Of a stretch of DNA of 64,000 nucleotides, positions 47,492-59,618 are shown piece by piece (the first letter of the stretch is position 1; each line of letters opens with the position of its first letter). The DNA comes from Heterocephalus glaber (taxonomy: Eukaryota; Chordata; Mammalia; Rodentia; Bathyergidae). The notes under the pieces are model-generated. The model did not search any database. It was not told the origin of the DNA and worked only from the letters and a program-made list of their open reading frames with translations. The DNA lies in NCBI RefSeq assembly GCF_000247695.1, contig NW_004624730.1:28613310-28677309 (forward strand), given 5' to 3'. A program made the position numbers and the translations under genes.

Positions 47492-48451
47492 TTATACCTC
47501 ATTTTCACATCTTGACCTTTCTTTCTGAGTCTCAGTCTCCTTAGGTGAAGCAAAAGTGTCAGTGACCTTTAAGTGGAATGCTTTTGAGAGATGATAGTAC
47601 AAAATAGGATCTAAGCACAGGTTGGACACAGCCAGGAGCAGAGTGGCCTCCTTGGCTTTGAAGAGCGAAATCCTGGTCTCACAGTCAGATATGACTTCTG
47701 TCTGGCTGAGAGTGTATGGGATTCGGACAGTGTGGTAAGGAACAAAGCAAATGATGTAGCCAGTACTCACTAATAATATGTTGATGAGCACTTTTTTCAC
47801 ATTTGGATAGTTTTCATTATCTTTGTTTCTGTAGAGTTGTCGAATTACAAGGCAATTGGATATTAAAATGATGGTTGAGAAATTTAAAAATATTGCTATA
47901 CATATGAAATTTGTCAGCAAATGCCAATTTCTTCCAAACTCCTTTTTAAATTCCATACACCCCACATTTGACTTTTCCTTGAGGTCTTTGATGGGAATCA
48001 CCATGTTCGGGACTGTTAGAAGCAGGACCATAAGCCACACCACAGTTGATATCATTTTGGCAAATCCAGGCTCTTGTATCCGGTAGATTTTGCAGCTGTG
48101 TGTCAACTGAAGATAGCGGTCAAGGCTGACAAATGCTAAGAATATAATTGATAAGTACATATTGATGTAGATAAGGCATGCTGTGACTTGGCAGTGGAAT
48201 ATCCTCAGCTTCCATGGTGCCATACCCAAGTCAACAATAATTTTCACTGGTAATGCCAGAGTGAGCAGGAAATCTGCCATAAGAAGATTAATTAGGTATA
48301 TGCTCACACACCTGTGGTTTGGAGTTTTCTGTATAAAATCCCAGGTTGCAAAACAATTTCCAATAATTCCGACAAGGAAAACTAAATAAAAAAAATATAT
48401 GAATGGCTCCAGATCTCTGTAAACTGGACAGAAAAATGAACTGTTTGTCAT
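47492..48451 (-). CDS. GPR171: GPR171, class A G-protein-coupled receptor
   Basis: Encodes 319 residues, the human length, in one coding exon. In the family it is a plasma-membrane Gi-type receptor of the P2Y12-like group, reported to respond to the proSAAS peptide BigLEN (established knowledge). Seen: N-glycosylation site N3-S-S; seven hydrophobic segments from about residue 17 to 287; G31-N32 in TM1; D60 in TM2; a C87-C165 disulphide pair; D111-R-Y at the end of TM3; W139 in TM4; FVPYH at 236-240 in TM6 with R243; K267-E268; and D281-P-I-L-Y in TM7 in place of NPxxY. The ATG at 48451 has A at -3; an in-frame TTG upstream is not used as a start. A likely acceptor AG for the coding exon is at 48473-48472. 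It lies antisense in the MED12L intron. Confidence 0.97.
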   Translation of the reverse strand: MTNSSFFCPVYRDLEPFIYFFYLVFLVGIIGNCFATWDFIQKTPNHRCVSIYLINLLMADFLLTLALPVKIIVDLGMAPWKLRIFHCQVTACLIYINMYLSIIFLAFVSLDRYLQLTHSCKIYRIQEPGFAKMISTVVWLMVLLLTVPNMVIPIKDLKEKSNVGCMEFKKEFGRNWHLLTNFICIAIFLNFSTIILISNCLVIRQLYRNKDNENYPNVKKVLINILLVSTGYIICFVPYHTVRIPYTLSQTEVISDCETRISLFKAKEATLLLAVSNLCLDPILYYHLSKAFHLKVTDTFASPKETETQKERSRCENEV

Positions 48452-48471
48452 CTTGAGGGACAGGAAGGATG

Positions 48472-48500
48472 ACTTCAATTAAAAAAAATCCAGAGAATCT
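48472..48500 (-). promoter_or_regulatory. GPR171: Likely splice acceptor for the GPR171 coding exon
   Basis: Minus-strand sequence 'ctggattttttttaattgaag' ends in AG 21 bases before the ATG and has a polypyrimidine tract. Inferred, because GPR171 in other mammals has 5' UTR exons upstream. Confidence 0.5.
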
Positions 48501-48626
48501 GTTTTGGTTTTTTAAAAAAAGAAGAGATTAGTACTTTAATTTAGAGACTCTTTTAAAAACATTTGCACTAACAATACTATGGTCTTTCTAGTTTTTTAGG
48601 TAGAATTTTATTGAGCTTACTAGACG

Positions 48627-48681
48627 TGTGGACTGTTGGGAACACCCTAGATTTTTTTTTGGGGGGGAACACCCTAGATTT
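48627..48681. repeat. Short tandem duplication upstream of GPR171
   Basis: 'ggaacaccctagatttt' occurs twice (48639 and about 48666), separated by a T-run and a run of seven or more G. Confidence 0.85.
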
Positions 48682-49445
48682 TGAGGAATCCTTGATTTTC
48701 TCTTGTTTGATTTTGACTTTCAGAAAGTCATGTGTAGCTTGCTTTTGGAAGGGATATTTGTTTTACGTTCTGATAGCTCTTCATTAAGCAGTTGGGTGGG
48801 GGAGTAGTTTGCAGAAGAGGTAAGTGAGGGTAGATTCTGAGAAGTAGGGACAGGAAACTAGTGTTGTGGTTGTGGCTGACTACCTCTGGTTTCTTTTTAA
48901 AGAGTCATACAGGTCCTCATCCTGGAAGAGGCTAATGGGAGAGTAAGGGATGACAACAGATTGTATTAAGATTAAGTGTGATTTAAAAAGTAGATCATTG
49001 TGAGACCTATTAGATCACTTTTCAGAGACAAAATTTTACTTCTTTTTTCTCTTTAGCAGAAATAGTTGAAGGATTAGAATATGGCTTGAGTTGGTCTTAT
49101 TACCGCCCTTTTCATTACTCCAATTTCATAATGGTATAGACCTGCAGTGTCCAATACTTTAGCCTCTAGCCACGTGCAGCTATTAAATGCTTTAAGCAGT
49201 CCAAGTAGATGTGTCCCATAAATGCAAAATGTACACTGGATTTTGAAGGTCTAGTACAAAATGTAGAATCTTGCAGGAAGTACAAATTATACTATTTTAT
49301 GTAAATCATATAAAATTAGTAAACTAATATCTTACTGATATTTTTATGTTAAACATATTGAAATTATTTTTGGTATGTTAAGGTCAGTATTTTAAGGAAA
49401 TTGCATTTTCTTGTTTCTTTTTACTTTTTAAAATGCAGCTGTCAG

Positions 49446-49556
49446 GGGCCGGGGATTTAGCTCAGTGGTTTCGCCGCTTGCTGTGCAAGCAAGCGCAAGG
49501 ACCCAAGTTCGATCCCTGGTACCAAAAAAAATAAATAAATAAAAATAAAAAAAAAT
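49446..49556 (+). mobile_element. Young ID-like tRNA-derived SINE
   Basis: 'gggccggggatttagctcag', 'ttgctgtgcaagcaagcgca', 'aagttcgatccctggtacc' and a long (AAAT)n-rich tail. Flanked by the perfect 15-bp target duplication AAATGCAGCTGTCAG at 49431-49445 and 49557-49571. Intact A box (TTTAGCTCAGTGG) and B box (AGTTCGATCC). The best reference copy for the family here. Confidence 0.97.
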
Positions 49557-50084
49557 AAATGCAGCTGTCAGAGAAATGTCAGTTGTTTTTGTGGCTTGAT
49601 TGTATTGGTTATTGGTCAGTAATAGAATAGATGTTTTCATGGCAGTGTTTTTGAATAGTTTTGTGAAAAGTAAACTTCAAAAGTTTCTGGGACATGGTTG
49701 GATGTAGATTCATTGGTTATGAACTCAGAAACTCAGTTGTATTAGTATCAAAACATCTAACTTTCATGGGCTTTTTTTTTCTTTCATTGTGAGTTTTGGG
49801 ACAGTTAAAAGAAATATTAGACATTCTCTTAGACAACAGTAATGGACATTGATAATGACAGTAAAATCTCATCCTCTTCTTCCAAATTGGGAAAACTAGA
49901 TAGATTTATAAACTCAAGTTAAACTGATCAGGCTCCCTTGGATATGTTCCAGTCAAACTCATATGCCTAGGGCCACTGGTGTTATCAATCTTCTGGGGTT
50001 TGTCTTGCTGTAGGTTCTCCTTTTACATATCAAACACTTTTTTTTAGTGACGGACATAGAAGACTACATCAACCATTAAATCTC

Positions 50085-50163
50085 TGGGCTGGGGATTTAG
50101 CTCGCTGGCACCGTGCCAGCAAAAGGTCCTGAGCTCAATCCCAGGTACAAAAAACAAAAAAAA
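50085..50163 (+). mobile_element. ID-like tRNA-derived SINE, internally shortened
   Basis: 'gggctggggatttagctcgc', 'ccagcaaaaggtcctgagct' and 'caatcccaggtac', then an A-rich tail. Imperfect direct repeats 'caaccattaaatct' and 'ccaatcattaagtct' flank it. Confidence 0.88.
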
Positions 50164-50389
50164 CCCAATCATTAAGTCTTTTAAAAACAAACACCTACAA
50201 AAGCTTTCTAAATCTTTTAATTCTTCCAATTGTTTGATCTTGGAATGAAATAATGTATGTAAGCCGATTACTAAGGCATATGAACATAAAACTTTCTAAA
50301 TTAAATTATCATTTAAAGGGCACATATCTTTTCCTTAACCCAATTTAGGGCTTTTGGATCCATATATAGTATAATTCTATAACAAACAC

Positions 50390-50620
50390 AGTAAAAACTA
50401 GTTAAGCACTTTGTGTCTGGTGACTACTTTACATGTGTTTGTTTAACCTTTTATCATTCCTTTGAGATATTTATTATCATTTGTCTTTTGCCAATGAGAA
50501 AACTAAGGTGTAACAAGGTTAAATACCCAGGGTTGTATAGCTGGTAAGTTATAGAATCAGGATTTCAACACAGGTTGATCTTTGAACCGATATTCAAAAT
50601 CACTCCAAAACAATCTCAAC
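50390..50620 (-). repeat. MIR SINE remnant (antisense)
   Basis: 'ttgccaatgagaaaactaag' core at 50488-50507, then 'tgtatagctggtaagttata' and 'gaatcaggatttcaaca'. Confidence 0.75.
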
Positions 50621-50830
50621 AACAATAGTAAAGGCAATGATGACTCTAATGATAATGATAATGACGATAATATAGCAACCAGTCTTTACCTCAGGGCTTA
50701 CTCTGTCATAGGAATTATGTTCTAAGCAAATATTTGCTAAGCTTGCTAAATTTAGATCATATTCTATAAATTTAGACCTTAATTTCAGAATTCCGATAAC
50801 TTAGTTCCTCCCTATTATTCTTTCTCCCTT

Positions 50831-50905
50831 TTGGTTGCTGGGGATTGAACCCAGGGTCTTTACACATACTAAGCATGTGATCTACAACCTAGCTACCATC
50901 CTCTT
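50831..50905 (-). mobile_element. Diverged tRNA-derived SINE (antisense)
   Basis: 'gttgctggggattgaaccca', 'actaagcatgtgatctacaa' and 'cctagctaccatcc' give an ID/B4-type head in antisense. Confidence 0.7.
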
Positions 50906-53034
50906 GCCTTTAATGCCACTTCTCTGCTTTAGATTGGTGGGATGTCCACTGTCAGTGAGCAATTACTTCTTGACTTTGTGTTTTTATATGTGATAAAATT
51001 TTGGGTTCTTAAACTTCAATAATGGATGGAGACTTTGGTGATAGCATCTATCCCATACTCCAGTAAGTTGAGGAAACTAAAGTCTTGCAGTTGTGTATGG
51101 TTTAAGATTTTGCAGTTTGTTCTTACAGGACTAGGACTTGTCCCTTGTAGACCCCCTAAAGGAAGGCCTTTTATGTCTGCATTGCTCTAGGTTTCACTGA
51201 CTTCTGTATGACCCTTATTTTTGATAGTTATGTTTATTTGTGTTCTGGAATGCTGAGCATGCTTTTCTTCGTGTCAAAAATGTGTCACTGTACAGTGATC
51301 TTGTCTCTCACCTTTACTTATTGTTCTTTAATAGGATTTTGACTTAAGCTCATTTATTTCAGATTTACAGAATGATAGTAATTTTATAATGTATTTAAGT
51401 TCCCCACTACTTGCACAATTATGTGGTAAAGTCTCACTTCTTAAAGTCCATTTTATAATAAGATTTACATGGTAAGAGAAGAATTAGAATGTTTGTTTTG
51501 GTTAATATTCTGTATAAATTAGAACTGATGATATATCTATAGGTGAGTAACTTATTTAACATAATTATAATGTAGCCGTTCATTTGATAATGCTTATCAT
51601 GGGTGTCTCACATTTGCTTTTGTGAAATTCTTTTGAGATTGCAATGAAAAGTAATTTGTTTAAATTAACTTGGTGATGGTAATGTCATTTAGAGGTTAAA
51701 TTATACTGTAACAGCCCATGTTTTAAATCACAAATTTGAGAATTAAGTGCTTGACATTTGCCAACAATTATGAGCCAATGGAAATTTAATGTATTCAGAG
51801 GTACTCCAGGAAAATCAAGAAAAGATGTTAAGTGTGTTTTTACTTCCTATAGTGTGTCCATTGCTTAGAAAAAGTTCATCGTATTTTCTATAAGAGGCAC
51901 AGTACAAATTTTTAAAATTAACCTGTTGCGGTATTTGTGGGGGAATGTAATTTTAAGACCTGTTGTGAAGACCTACAACATTGGCTTTTATCTATCCAGT
52001 TATAAAACTGAGTTATTGAACAGTTACACTCACCTAGACATTTAATCTGGTTTGAATTAAGCTATTTCTTTGAGACCGATGGGGTCATCAGAGAATATTA
52101 TAGAGCAGTTCACATCTAGGACCTATTTAATAATTGGTGCCTAGTTACCCAGCACCTTTGTTACATGTTGGGCTCTTCCTCTTAAACATTGAAAAGTTAT
52201 GAATTTGCCATGTGTGAAAAAGCATTTGAGATAGATTAAGTATTTAAAATTACATACCTGGGGTATCTCCTGTAGCTTGCAAGGTCTTGCCTTACTTCCT
52301 CAAACAAGCATGAGCTGTTGGGTTAGTGGCTGCATAGAGTTGCTGGCTCTACTAAAAATTTCCTTTTCTTTTGTGTGGTTTTAAAATGTTGCAGGTTGAC
52401 GCAGATGAAACTGTGGTTTGTGACTGGTTTAACTGTATGAAAGTCTCCTAATGAAACTTTTAGAATAAATTTTTTGTTGTAATTTCTTAGGCAGTCCAAA
52501 TTTGTCAGTAATTTTTGAAGAAAAGATTTTCATTTGTCAATTGTCTTACCTTTTCTTTCTTGAGGCACCCAAGATATATTCTTTTTCATAATAGTTTCAA
52601 AGAATATCAGTGTTTATGCTTTGAAAGGGATTGAGTTAGATATAAGGTGTTTTAAAAAAAAGTCTTTAGTATGCATAGTGTTACTCACCAGAATTTCAAA
52701 GTTATAATTAATGAAAAGATATGTTTGCAGTTTCTATCCCTTAGAGACATCTATTAATGAAACAAAAAAGGATTATTTAACAGAATCTGGTAAAGTACAT
52801 TTTTAAGATCTTTATTCTTTTTGTTCACCATAGAAAAATCTTGAAATAGAAATAAAAGAAGAGCATCATCATGCAGAGATAATTACTGTTAACATTTATG
52901 ATTTATGGATTTAAAATTTTTCCTATGCTTATCTATACCCACTTAAAATATTATATTTATGATTTTATAGTTTTTATTCAAGACTATATTGTATCTGTTC
53001 CTCCCAAGTTATAAGACTAGATCAGCAGTATTTG

Positions 53035-53095
53035 TCAATTTGACCCACACAGTTTAACCAGTTAACATTTCACCCAAGTGTCACTTGGGCATGTC
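53035..53095 (+). repeat. Unassigned repeat copy 2, left part
   Basis: 'tttgacccacacagtttaac' and 'cacccaagtgtcacttggg' align with 16296-16348. The copy is then interrupted by the L1 beginning at 53097. Confidence 0.6.
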
Positions 53096-53096
53096 G

Positions 53097-54550
53097 TTTT
53101 TTTCCCATTAAGTTTATTGGTACATTTTAGGTATACAGTACAGTTACATTCATCATTGGGATCTTGTATCTTTACATGATGTATCTGGGTTCTTATTTTT
53201 TCCCCCATTCCCCTGCCCTCCCTTCACCCCCTCCACCCTTTCCTATTTACAAAGACTTTGTTTCCATTTTTTTCTTTTCTCATATTTTTTCTTTTCCCTT
53301 CTTTCCTTTCCCCTACCCCTCCCACTTCCCCTACTCCTTTAGACCTTTTCTTCCTATTTCACAATATCAATTATACATTTTGATCCTTATTTACACTTTT
53401 AGTTTTTCACACCAGAGAGGTCTATTCAGTATTTACACGTGTGTCCTATTTATTTCACTTAAGAGTATGGCCTCAATGTGCATCCACTTAGCTACAAATG
53501 TCTCTAGTTTCTCATTCTTTATGGCTGAGTAGTATTCCATTTTATAAAAAATTCCACATCTTCTTTATCCAGTTTCCAGTTGATGGGCAACTGGGCTGTT
53601 TCCATGGGTGAGCATGTATCACTGTGGTATGATTCTTTTAATTCTTTTGGGAAGATACCCAGCAGAAGAATAGCTGGGTCAAATGGGACTTCTAATTCTA
53701 GATTTTTGAGGTATATCTCCATATTGATTTCCACAGTGGTTGCACCAGTCTGCCCTCCCACCAACAATGGAGAAGGGTTCCTTTCTTCCCACAACCCTGC
53801 CAGCATTTGTTATTGGTTGATTTCTTGATAGCAGCCATTCTTTCTGGGGTGAAGTGGAACCTCACCGATGTTTTCATCTGCATGTCTCGAATGGCCAGTG
53901 ATGTTGAACATTTTTTCATGTTTATTTGCTGCTTTTACTTCTTTGAAAAATATCTGTTCATTTCAGATGCCCATTTTTGAATTGGGTCTTTATATTTGGG
54001 GGTCTGATTTTTTTGAGTTCTTTATATATTCTAGAGAGTAGACCTTTATCTGAGGAACAGCTTGTAAAAATTTTTTCCCACATTGTAGCTTGCCTGTTAG
54101 CTCTGTTGGTGGTTTCTCTTGCAGTGCAGAAGCTTTTTAATAAGATGAGATTCCAGTTGTTGATTCTTTGTGCTAGTTCCCGTGCTACTGAGGATTTCTT
54201 CATAAAACTTTTTTCCTATGCCAATGTCTTTGAAGTTCTACCTAACTTATCTTCCAGCAAGTTTAGTGTTTCTGTTTTAATATTTAGATCTTTAATCTTT
54301 AATCTTTGATCTTAGTTTAGAGCATGGTGATAGATATGGTTCTAGTTTTACTCTTTGACGGGTTGAAATCCAGTTTTTCCAACACCATTTATTAAAGAGG
54401 CTATCTTTCCTCCAATGAGGATGGTTGGCTCCTTTGTCAAAGATGAGGTAGCTAAGTATGTCTGGAGTTGTTTCTGCATCTTCTAATCTATTCCACTGAA
54501 CCTTGGTGTGTTTCTTTTGGGACATCCCATTTGTTTATGTACTGACCAGC
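53097..54550 (-). mobile_element. 5'-truncated L1 (ORF2 C-terminal part and 3' UTR, antisense)
   Basis: A T-run at 53097 marks the poly(A) end. The 3' UTR spans about 53104-53432 and includes a strong plus-strand pyrimidine tract (53195-53345), which is the purine tract typical of L1 3' UTRs. ORF2 remnants follow. The 5' junction is near 54530-54567 and not exactly resolved. It is inserted into an older repeat. Confidence 0.88.
53433..54545 (-). pseudogene. L1 ORF2 C-terminal remnant, frameshifted
   Basis: ORF2p is the L1 endonuclease/reverse transcriptase; only its C-terminal third is here. Blocks in minus-strand order are: KDSLFNKWCWKNW (about 54400-54430), [20 protein letters not shown] and [18 protein letters not shown] (54203-53958), then MKKCSTSLAIRDMQMKTS and KCWQGCGKKGTLLHCWWEG (53919-53760), then PFDPAILLLGI and MEYYSAIKNE near 53520, ending at a TAA at 53435-53433. 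The C-W..G..GTLLHCWW zinc-knuckle-like motif is retained. The blocks lie in different frames, so it is dead. Confidence 0.9.
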
Positions 54551-54720
54551 CTGAGTGTTGAGCGTTGCTTGGGCAGGTGTCATTTCAACTGGTCGATTCT
54601 TGTACTGAATAAACTTGATAAAATTGTTGTTTTTATATTTTCTGTTATATTATAAAAATTAAGAAAAAATATGCAATTTGTGGTCATCTTATATTTAAAT
54701 AATTGGACTGGTAAGTAGTT
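54530..54720 (+). repeat. Unassigned repeat copy 2, right part
   Basis: 'gggcaggtgtcatttcaact', 'tgaataaacttgataaaatt' and 'tatttaaataattggactgg' match 16388-16535 with roughly 10-20% difference by eye. Confidence 0.75.
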
Positions 54721-56575
54721 AATGAATTGAGACAGATATTTAGTGATTAATAGAGTAAAGGGACCCTCTAGTGTATTTTAAATTATTTAGTTAAATGTTC
54801 GTTCTGCCTACAAGTGAGAAAATGTTAACTGAATGTCTTAAAGGAGCCTAGGGGGACTTGATAAAAAGTTGCTACTTCTTAAAAAGTCATCTCATACATA
54901 TCATCCATTGGCTTTGTAATATCTTTCTCTTTTGTAAAAGAGAACATAGGCTTCTGACACAAGCATGTTTTCAGGAGTTCTGAATATGCTGGTCCAAGCT
55001 GATTTGTAAGTACATGGCTTTTGCCATTGGGTAGGGTTTGGTTTCCTCTAATACTTCACTGGCATGATAGGTGTTTTGATTTACGCTATTTTCTCCTAAT
55101 AATTTGTTGTCAGTTTTCTAGACAATAAAACATTTGAAGAGACCTCTTTAGAATCTGAAACAAATTCCTTGGTATGAGCTTTTTGAAAAATTTCTCAAAA
55201 AACTAAATGAGAAATGTCTAGCTAGAAGAAATTTAAGGAAAGTTAAAGGAATTTTTAAAAAGAAAAAGTAAAGCTGTTCATGATCATAATGGCCATTGGT
55301 TTCAGATATTCTGGCATTCTCCCAAGTTCATGTAGTTATTAGTGCATGCATAAGCTTTGTATTTGCTTTTTGGTTATGGTCCCCAGTGCTAACTTTCGTG
55401 ATAACAGTGATAGGAAGTCTTCTGTCTTTTAAGATATGTGTGCTTTGTTGTGGATAGGACTTATTGAAGAATACAATTAGAAAAAAGACAAATTTATAAC
55501 CAAGTAAATGAACAGTTGTGATCAGAGTTTCCATTATTTGGGAGGTAATGGTGAAGAGGCAATTTAGAATTGGAGCTGGCTGCAAACTGGTGAATGGTTT
55601 TAATGTGATATGAAGAAAAACCAGGACAAAAGATTTTGGGTGAAGTCTTTCTTTCTTTCTGTTTTTTGTAGGTAGTCCTATTTATATGTTCATGTCTTTG
55701 GCTTACTCTTTAGGGCTATTTGAAGCTCTACTAAGCCCACAGTTTGTCTGAATTGCCAAATATGAAAGAGCTAAAGTGCCCTAGTTCTCAGTGTCCTCTT
55801 TTTTCCTTGACTAGTGAGAACTGATCTTTTAATAGTGAAACTGAGTCGTAGTTTTCCTTTTGAGAATGAGCTTAGGCAACTTGGCATTGTGTGGAAGTTT
55901 ATTCACATTGGAAATATATTTTTTTCCTTAATGTCTTTAGTAATACATATAAAACACAAATTCTGTCTGAATTTCCAAAAGCCATTTTTTAAAATGTGTT
56001 TCACTGAGGACGAATATTTTTTAGAGTGTATTTTGTTAGTGTTCCAGGAAATTACATGTCATCACTAACCCAGTATCTCAGAAACCCAGTGGGAAGAAGT
56101 GAGATAATGTTATTTGCCTCTTACCTTCCTCATACTTTTAACGAAATGATGTATTAGTTAACTTTGATGAATATTTTATTGGTATAAAATGCTAAATTGT
56201 CCGGCAAGTTATGAGTTGAGAAAGAAAATATTTTTGCAGTCAACTCTGCAGTATATACACCTCATACTTTTGAGTTTATTGAGGACAAAAAGTAGTATCT
56301 CAGGGTAAGTAATGGCTCTTAATGTTTAACATTCTTAAATTCTCTTTAGACATAGCATGGAAACTATTGGGAATTGATGAAGAAGGGGAAATTGAGTGCC
56401 AAAAATGGACAGAACCACAGCCAGGCATGAGTTTGAGAATTAATTTTTTTTAGAAACAAAAACAATAAACCCTGAGGTATAAGAGATTCCATTGTTTACA
56501 GATGGTAAAACTGAAATATGGAAAAAGTAAGGCCTACACAGTACTGTGCAGACAAAATTTAGTGGTTTTTTTTGA

Positions 56576-56690
56576 TGGTAGTGGTTTTGCTGGGCATTGA
56601 ACCCAGGGCTCAGCTATGGTTGCTTGCTTAATTTATTTATAAATTATAGGTGTGCACCACCATGAGCAGCATGTGGGATACCTTTTAGTT
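56576..56690 (-). mobile_element. Diverged tRNA/B1 composite SINE (antisense)
   Basis: 'tgctgggcattgaacccagg' and 'taggtgtgcaccaccatgag' are the tRNA-like and B1-like pieces; the middle is deleted. Confidence 0.6.
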
Positions 56691-57426
56691 CTCTTCTTGG
56701 AATTTAAGTGTTGGATAGGGACACTGATTACAAAGGAGGTTATCACATCAGTGCAGGTCTCCTCATTGAATTAGTGTGAGTGACTACTTGAACTTGAATG
56801 CTGTTAGACAGTGTGCCACTATTTCTACCTTCCTCATGGAGTTTGCAACCTCCAGGATGAGAACTTAGGATGCTCTCAGCTCAAACTGTTATAGTCTTGA
56901 AGATTTTTATGATCATTCACTTGTGCAGCTGCCTGTGTGTTTCAAAGTCAGCTCTTTCTTTGGAGGCACTGTGTTGTAGTTTTGCATTTTGAAAAGTTTT
57001 TAAAGTGCGTAAGTAATTTCCTTTCTCCTGGATTAGCCTGGGACTTTTCCATGATGCTGGCTTCATGTGATTAAGCAAAATAGTTTTGAAGTAAGATGTT
57101 GATGTACAACTTCCAAGATACTGCTGTTTCTGTATTATTACACTCTGCTTCATTTTTACCTCTTTAATGACATAGTAGAATTCTGGAAATTCTTTGAAGC
57201 TAAAAGTTGTTGCTCATTTTTGGGCTGTGAGTGAGCTGAAATAGTGGCTGAACATATTCTCCTGTCCTTCCCTCTGCCAATCCTCTTGGTTTTCTTTTAA
57301 TTGACTGCAGTGTTTTGGGGTTCATATGCATTTTGTGTTATTTTTCAGTTGTGACTGCTATTTGATGTATGTTTATAAAATAATCTTTGGTGGTGGTGGG
57401 GAATTCCTTAGAATGTTCAAAGGTTA

Positions 57427-57446
57427 TTATTATTATTATTATTTTT
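57427..57446. repeat. (ATT)n microsatellite
   Basis: Six ATT units followed by a T-run. Confidence 0.9.
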
Positions 57447-57789
57447 TAGTTACTGAAGTTCATGCTTTCTTTTCCCTTTTTGATTATGTTCATTTGTGAT
57501 GAGCTTATTGTGACTTACATATTTTCAAAGCACAGAGCACATTTTGTAAACTCTGTATTTACTTTCCAAGAGATGGTTGAGAGAAATTTTCTCTATCTTG
57601 CCATGTGACTCTTTCTTTTTGATCAAGTATAAATGAAAAATTCAAAGAGCAAGAATTTATTGATTCAGGCTGTCTCCTGAGCTCTCCCATCATAAAGAAT
57701 ATTTTTGTTAAATTTTGAAGGACATGTTGTAGAAGGGTGATACAGAATCATATTCCTCAAATGGCAATGATGCAGATTTACTTCATGCT

Positions 57790-58270
57790 ATTAGAACCTG
57801 TGGGAATCTAGGAAGTCTAATTCTTTTTACTAAGGCAGAGGAGTCAAGGGATGCTTCTGTAGATTGAGCCAAAAGGTGGTATTTTGGGTGACAACGTAGA
57901 TGCTTAGGGTAGAGGGAGTGTGTTTGGGGCTTATCAGGCAATCTAGGAATTTGGGTTGTCTGAGTAGGATCTATGCAAGCAAAAAAACTGAGATCCAAAT
58001 CATGGGTGCTTCTAAGGACTGTAGTAAGCAACCAATAGAGAGCTTATGAGGGCTATGCAGGGAAAGAACTGTCAATTCAGCAGTACTAGGTAAAATTTGG
58101 TAGCATGGGTGGCCTCTTGGGTTAGGAGAGAAAAATAGAAGATAAGAAGCTACTTAAGGAATGATTGCAGTTGTTTTAGGAAGAGACAGAGGATCTGAAA
58201 TTATTTGGGAGGGGTTGAGTGGTTGGGAATCACTGTAGAGGTTCAACAGCTATGCTATGGTGTGGGTGGT
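57790..58270 (-). repeat. Possible L2 remnant (antisense)
   Basis: 'gaatgattgcagttgtttta' and 'ttgggttaggagagaaa' loosely follow antisense L2 order. Weak. Confidence 0.35.
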
Positions 58271-59536
58271 GTATAATTGTATGGCTTTTCCCATGGTCAC
58301 AATAACAGTTAAAATGATCTTCCCAAGTCACCTCTCCCCACTTCTCACATACTAATCTGAAGTGCTGTGAATGCTTACAGTAGATCGAGAGGGTAAATAT
58401 GTTCTATTATCAGCCTACTAGTGTCACCAGCCTTAACTTACACAGGGTTACACAGTGTGGGCCTTCAAAAAGTGAGTAGTCTCACAGGTTTATCAGTAAG
58501 AATGCTTGCCTTGTATTTTGTTGTTCAGATGGCTCTGTTCCTCTAATCCCACTCCATTCTCATACCCCAGCTTCAATTGGATGAGGAGGTAGTAACAGAG
58601 CAACATTTTATATTCCCTGTAACTCACAAAACTGCTTTGGTAAGCACTTTATTTGTGTAATAATTTGTTCCTTTTCTGTAATTATTTTAGAAATAATGGT
58701 TCTAGTATATACTACAGATAATTAGTAAAACATTTAATAATTTTGTACAAGTAGTGCTATGAAGGGGTTATAGCATTTTGAAAAGTGGCATATGATAAAA
58801 GGAAGTTTGTGTTTCATTACAGTAGTTCATTTGCAGGGATGTCTTGTCATAAATGGTAATCCATTTGCAGTTGAGTTTTGCAGAGAATAAGTGACCAAAA
58901 AGAAGTCGTGGCTTTTTTGTTGAAAACAATACAGTACCTGTTTTCTCCCATGCCAATTGGACCCTTGCAGTGCTACTCACCTGAAAGATGTCCCCTGCAA
59001 TTCTTCTGGTTCATATCTATATTTATAATTTGTATAATACTATCTTTTGATGTTTACATAGTTAATTTTTTGTATAGACATCTTTTTTTTGTCTCTTTTT
59101 ATCCAGAGTTAGTAAAAAGATTATATGGCAACAGTAAGTTTAAGGACAAAATACTGTATAGAAGTAATGGTAAATACTTTACTAACATCAAGTAGAGACA
59201 AAGTTTAGTGTAAGAGTTTTTTTCTAGAGTTTCTAGAATCTGTTTTAGTAATGATTTTAGTTACTATTTTAGGTGAAGCCAGTGTATCAAGAGTTTCCCC
59301 TTTATTGGTGTGCCCTCCCAGCCCTGGCCCCCTTTTCCAATACAGTTAAAATAGAGCATATGCAATAAGATATTTACTGGCCAACATACCTGAATATCCA
59401 CAGTTGTAGGTATGGCTTTAGGGGAGGGCTGTTGCAGACCCTCAGCTATGGAACTACTCCTGGGTTTGTACCATTTCTCCAATTTGCCTTTTCTAGTATT
59501 AGTGTCAACTCTTAGGATGCTATAGACTTTCTTCTT

Positions 59537-59618
59537 TTTTTTTTTGGTGCCGGGGATTGAACTTGGGACCTTACACTTGCGAGGCAGGCACCAGAACCAC
59601 TGAGCTAAATCCCTGGCC
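59537..59618 (-). mobile_element. ID-like tRNA-derived SINE (antisense)
   Basis: T-run, 'ggtgccggggattgaacttg', 'acacttgcgaggcaggcacc' and 'actgagctaaatccctggcc'. Flanked by a perfect 17-bp target duplication CTATAGACTTTCTTCTT at 59520-59536 and 59619-59635. Confidence 0.96.

Noticed and set aside
47492..48478. Longer GPR171 start (nine extra residues)
   Set aside because: The extension begins with TTG, not ATG; the ATG at 48451 gives the family's 319 residues.
53164..53532. 122-codon plus-strand frame rich in Phe, Ser and Pro
   Set aside because: It is the pyrimidine tract of an antisense L1 3' UTR.
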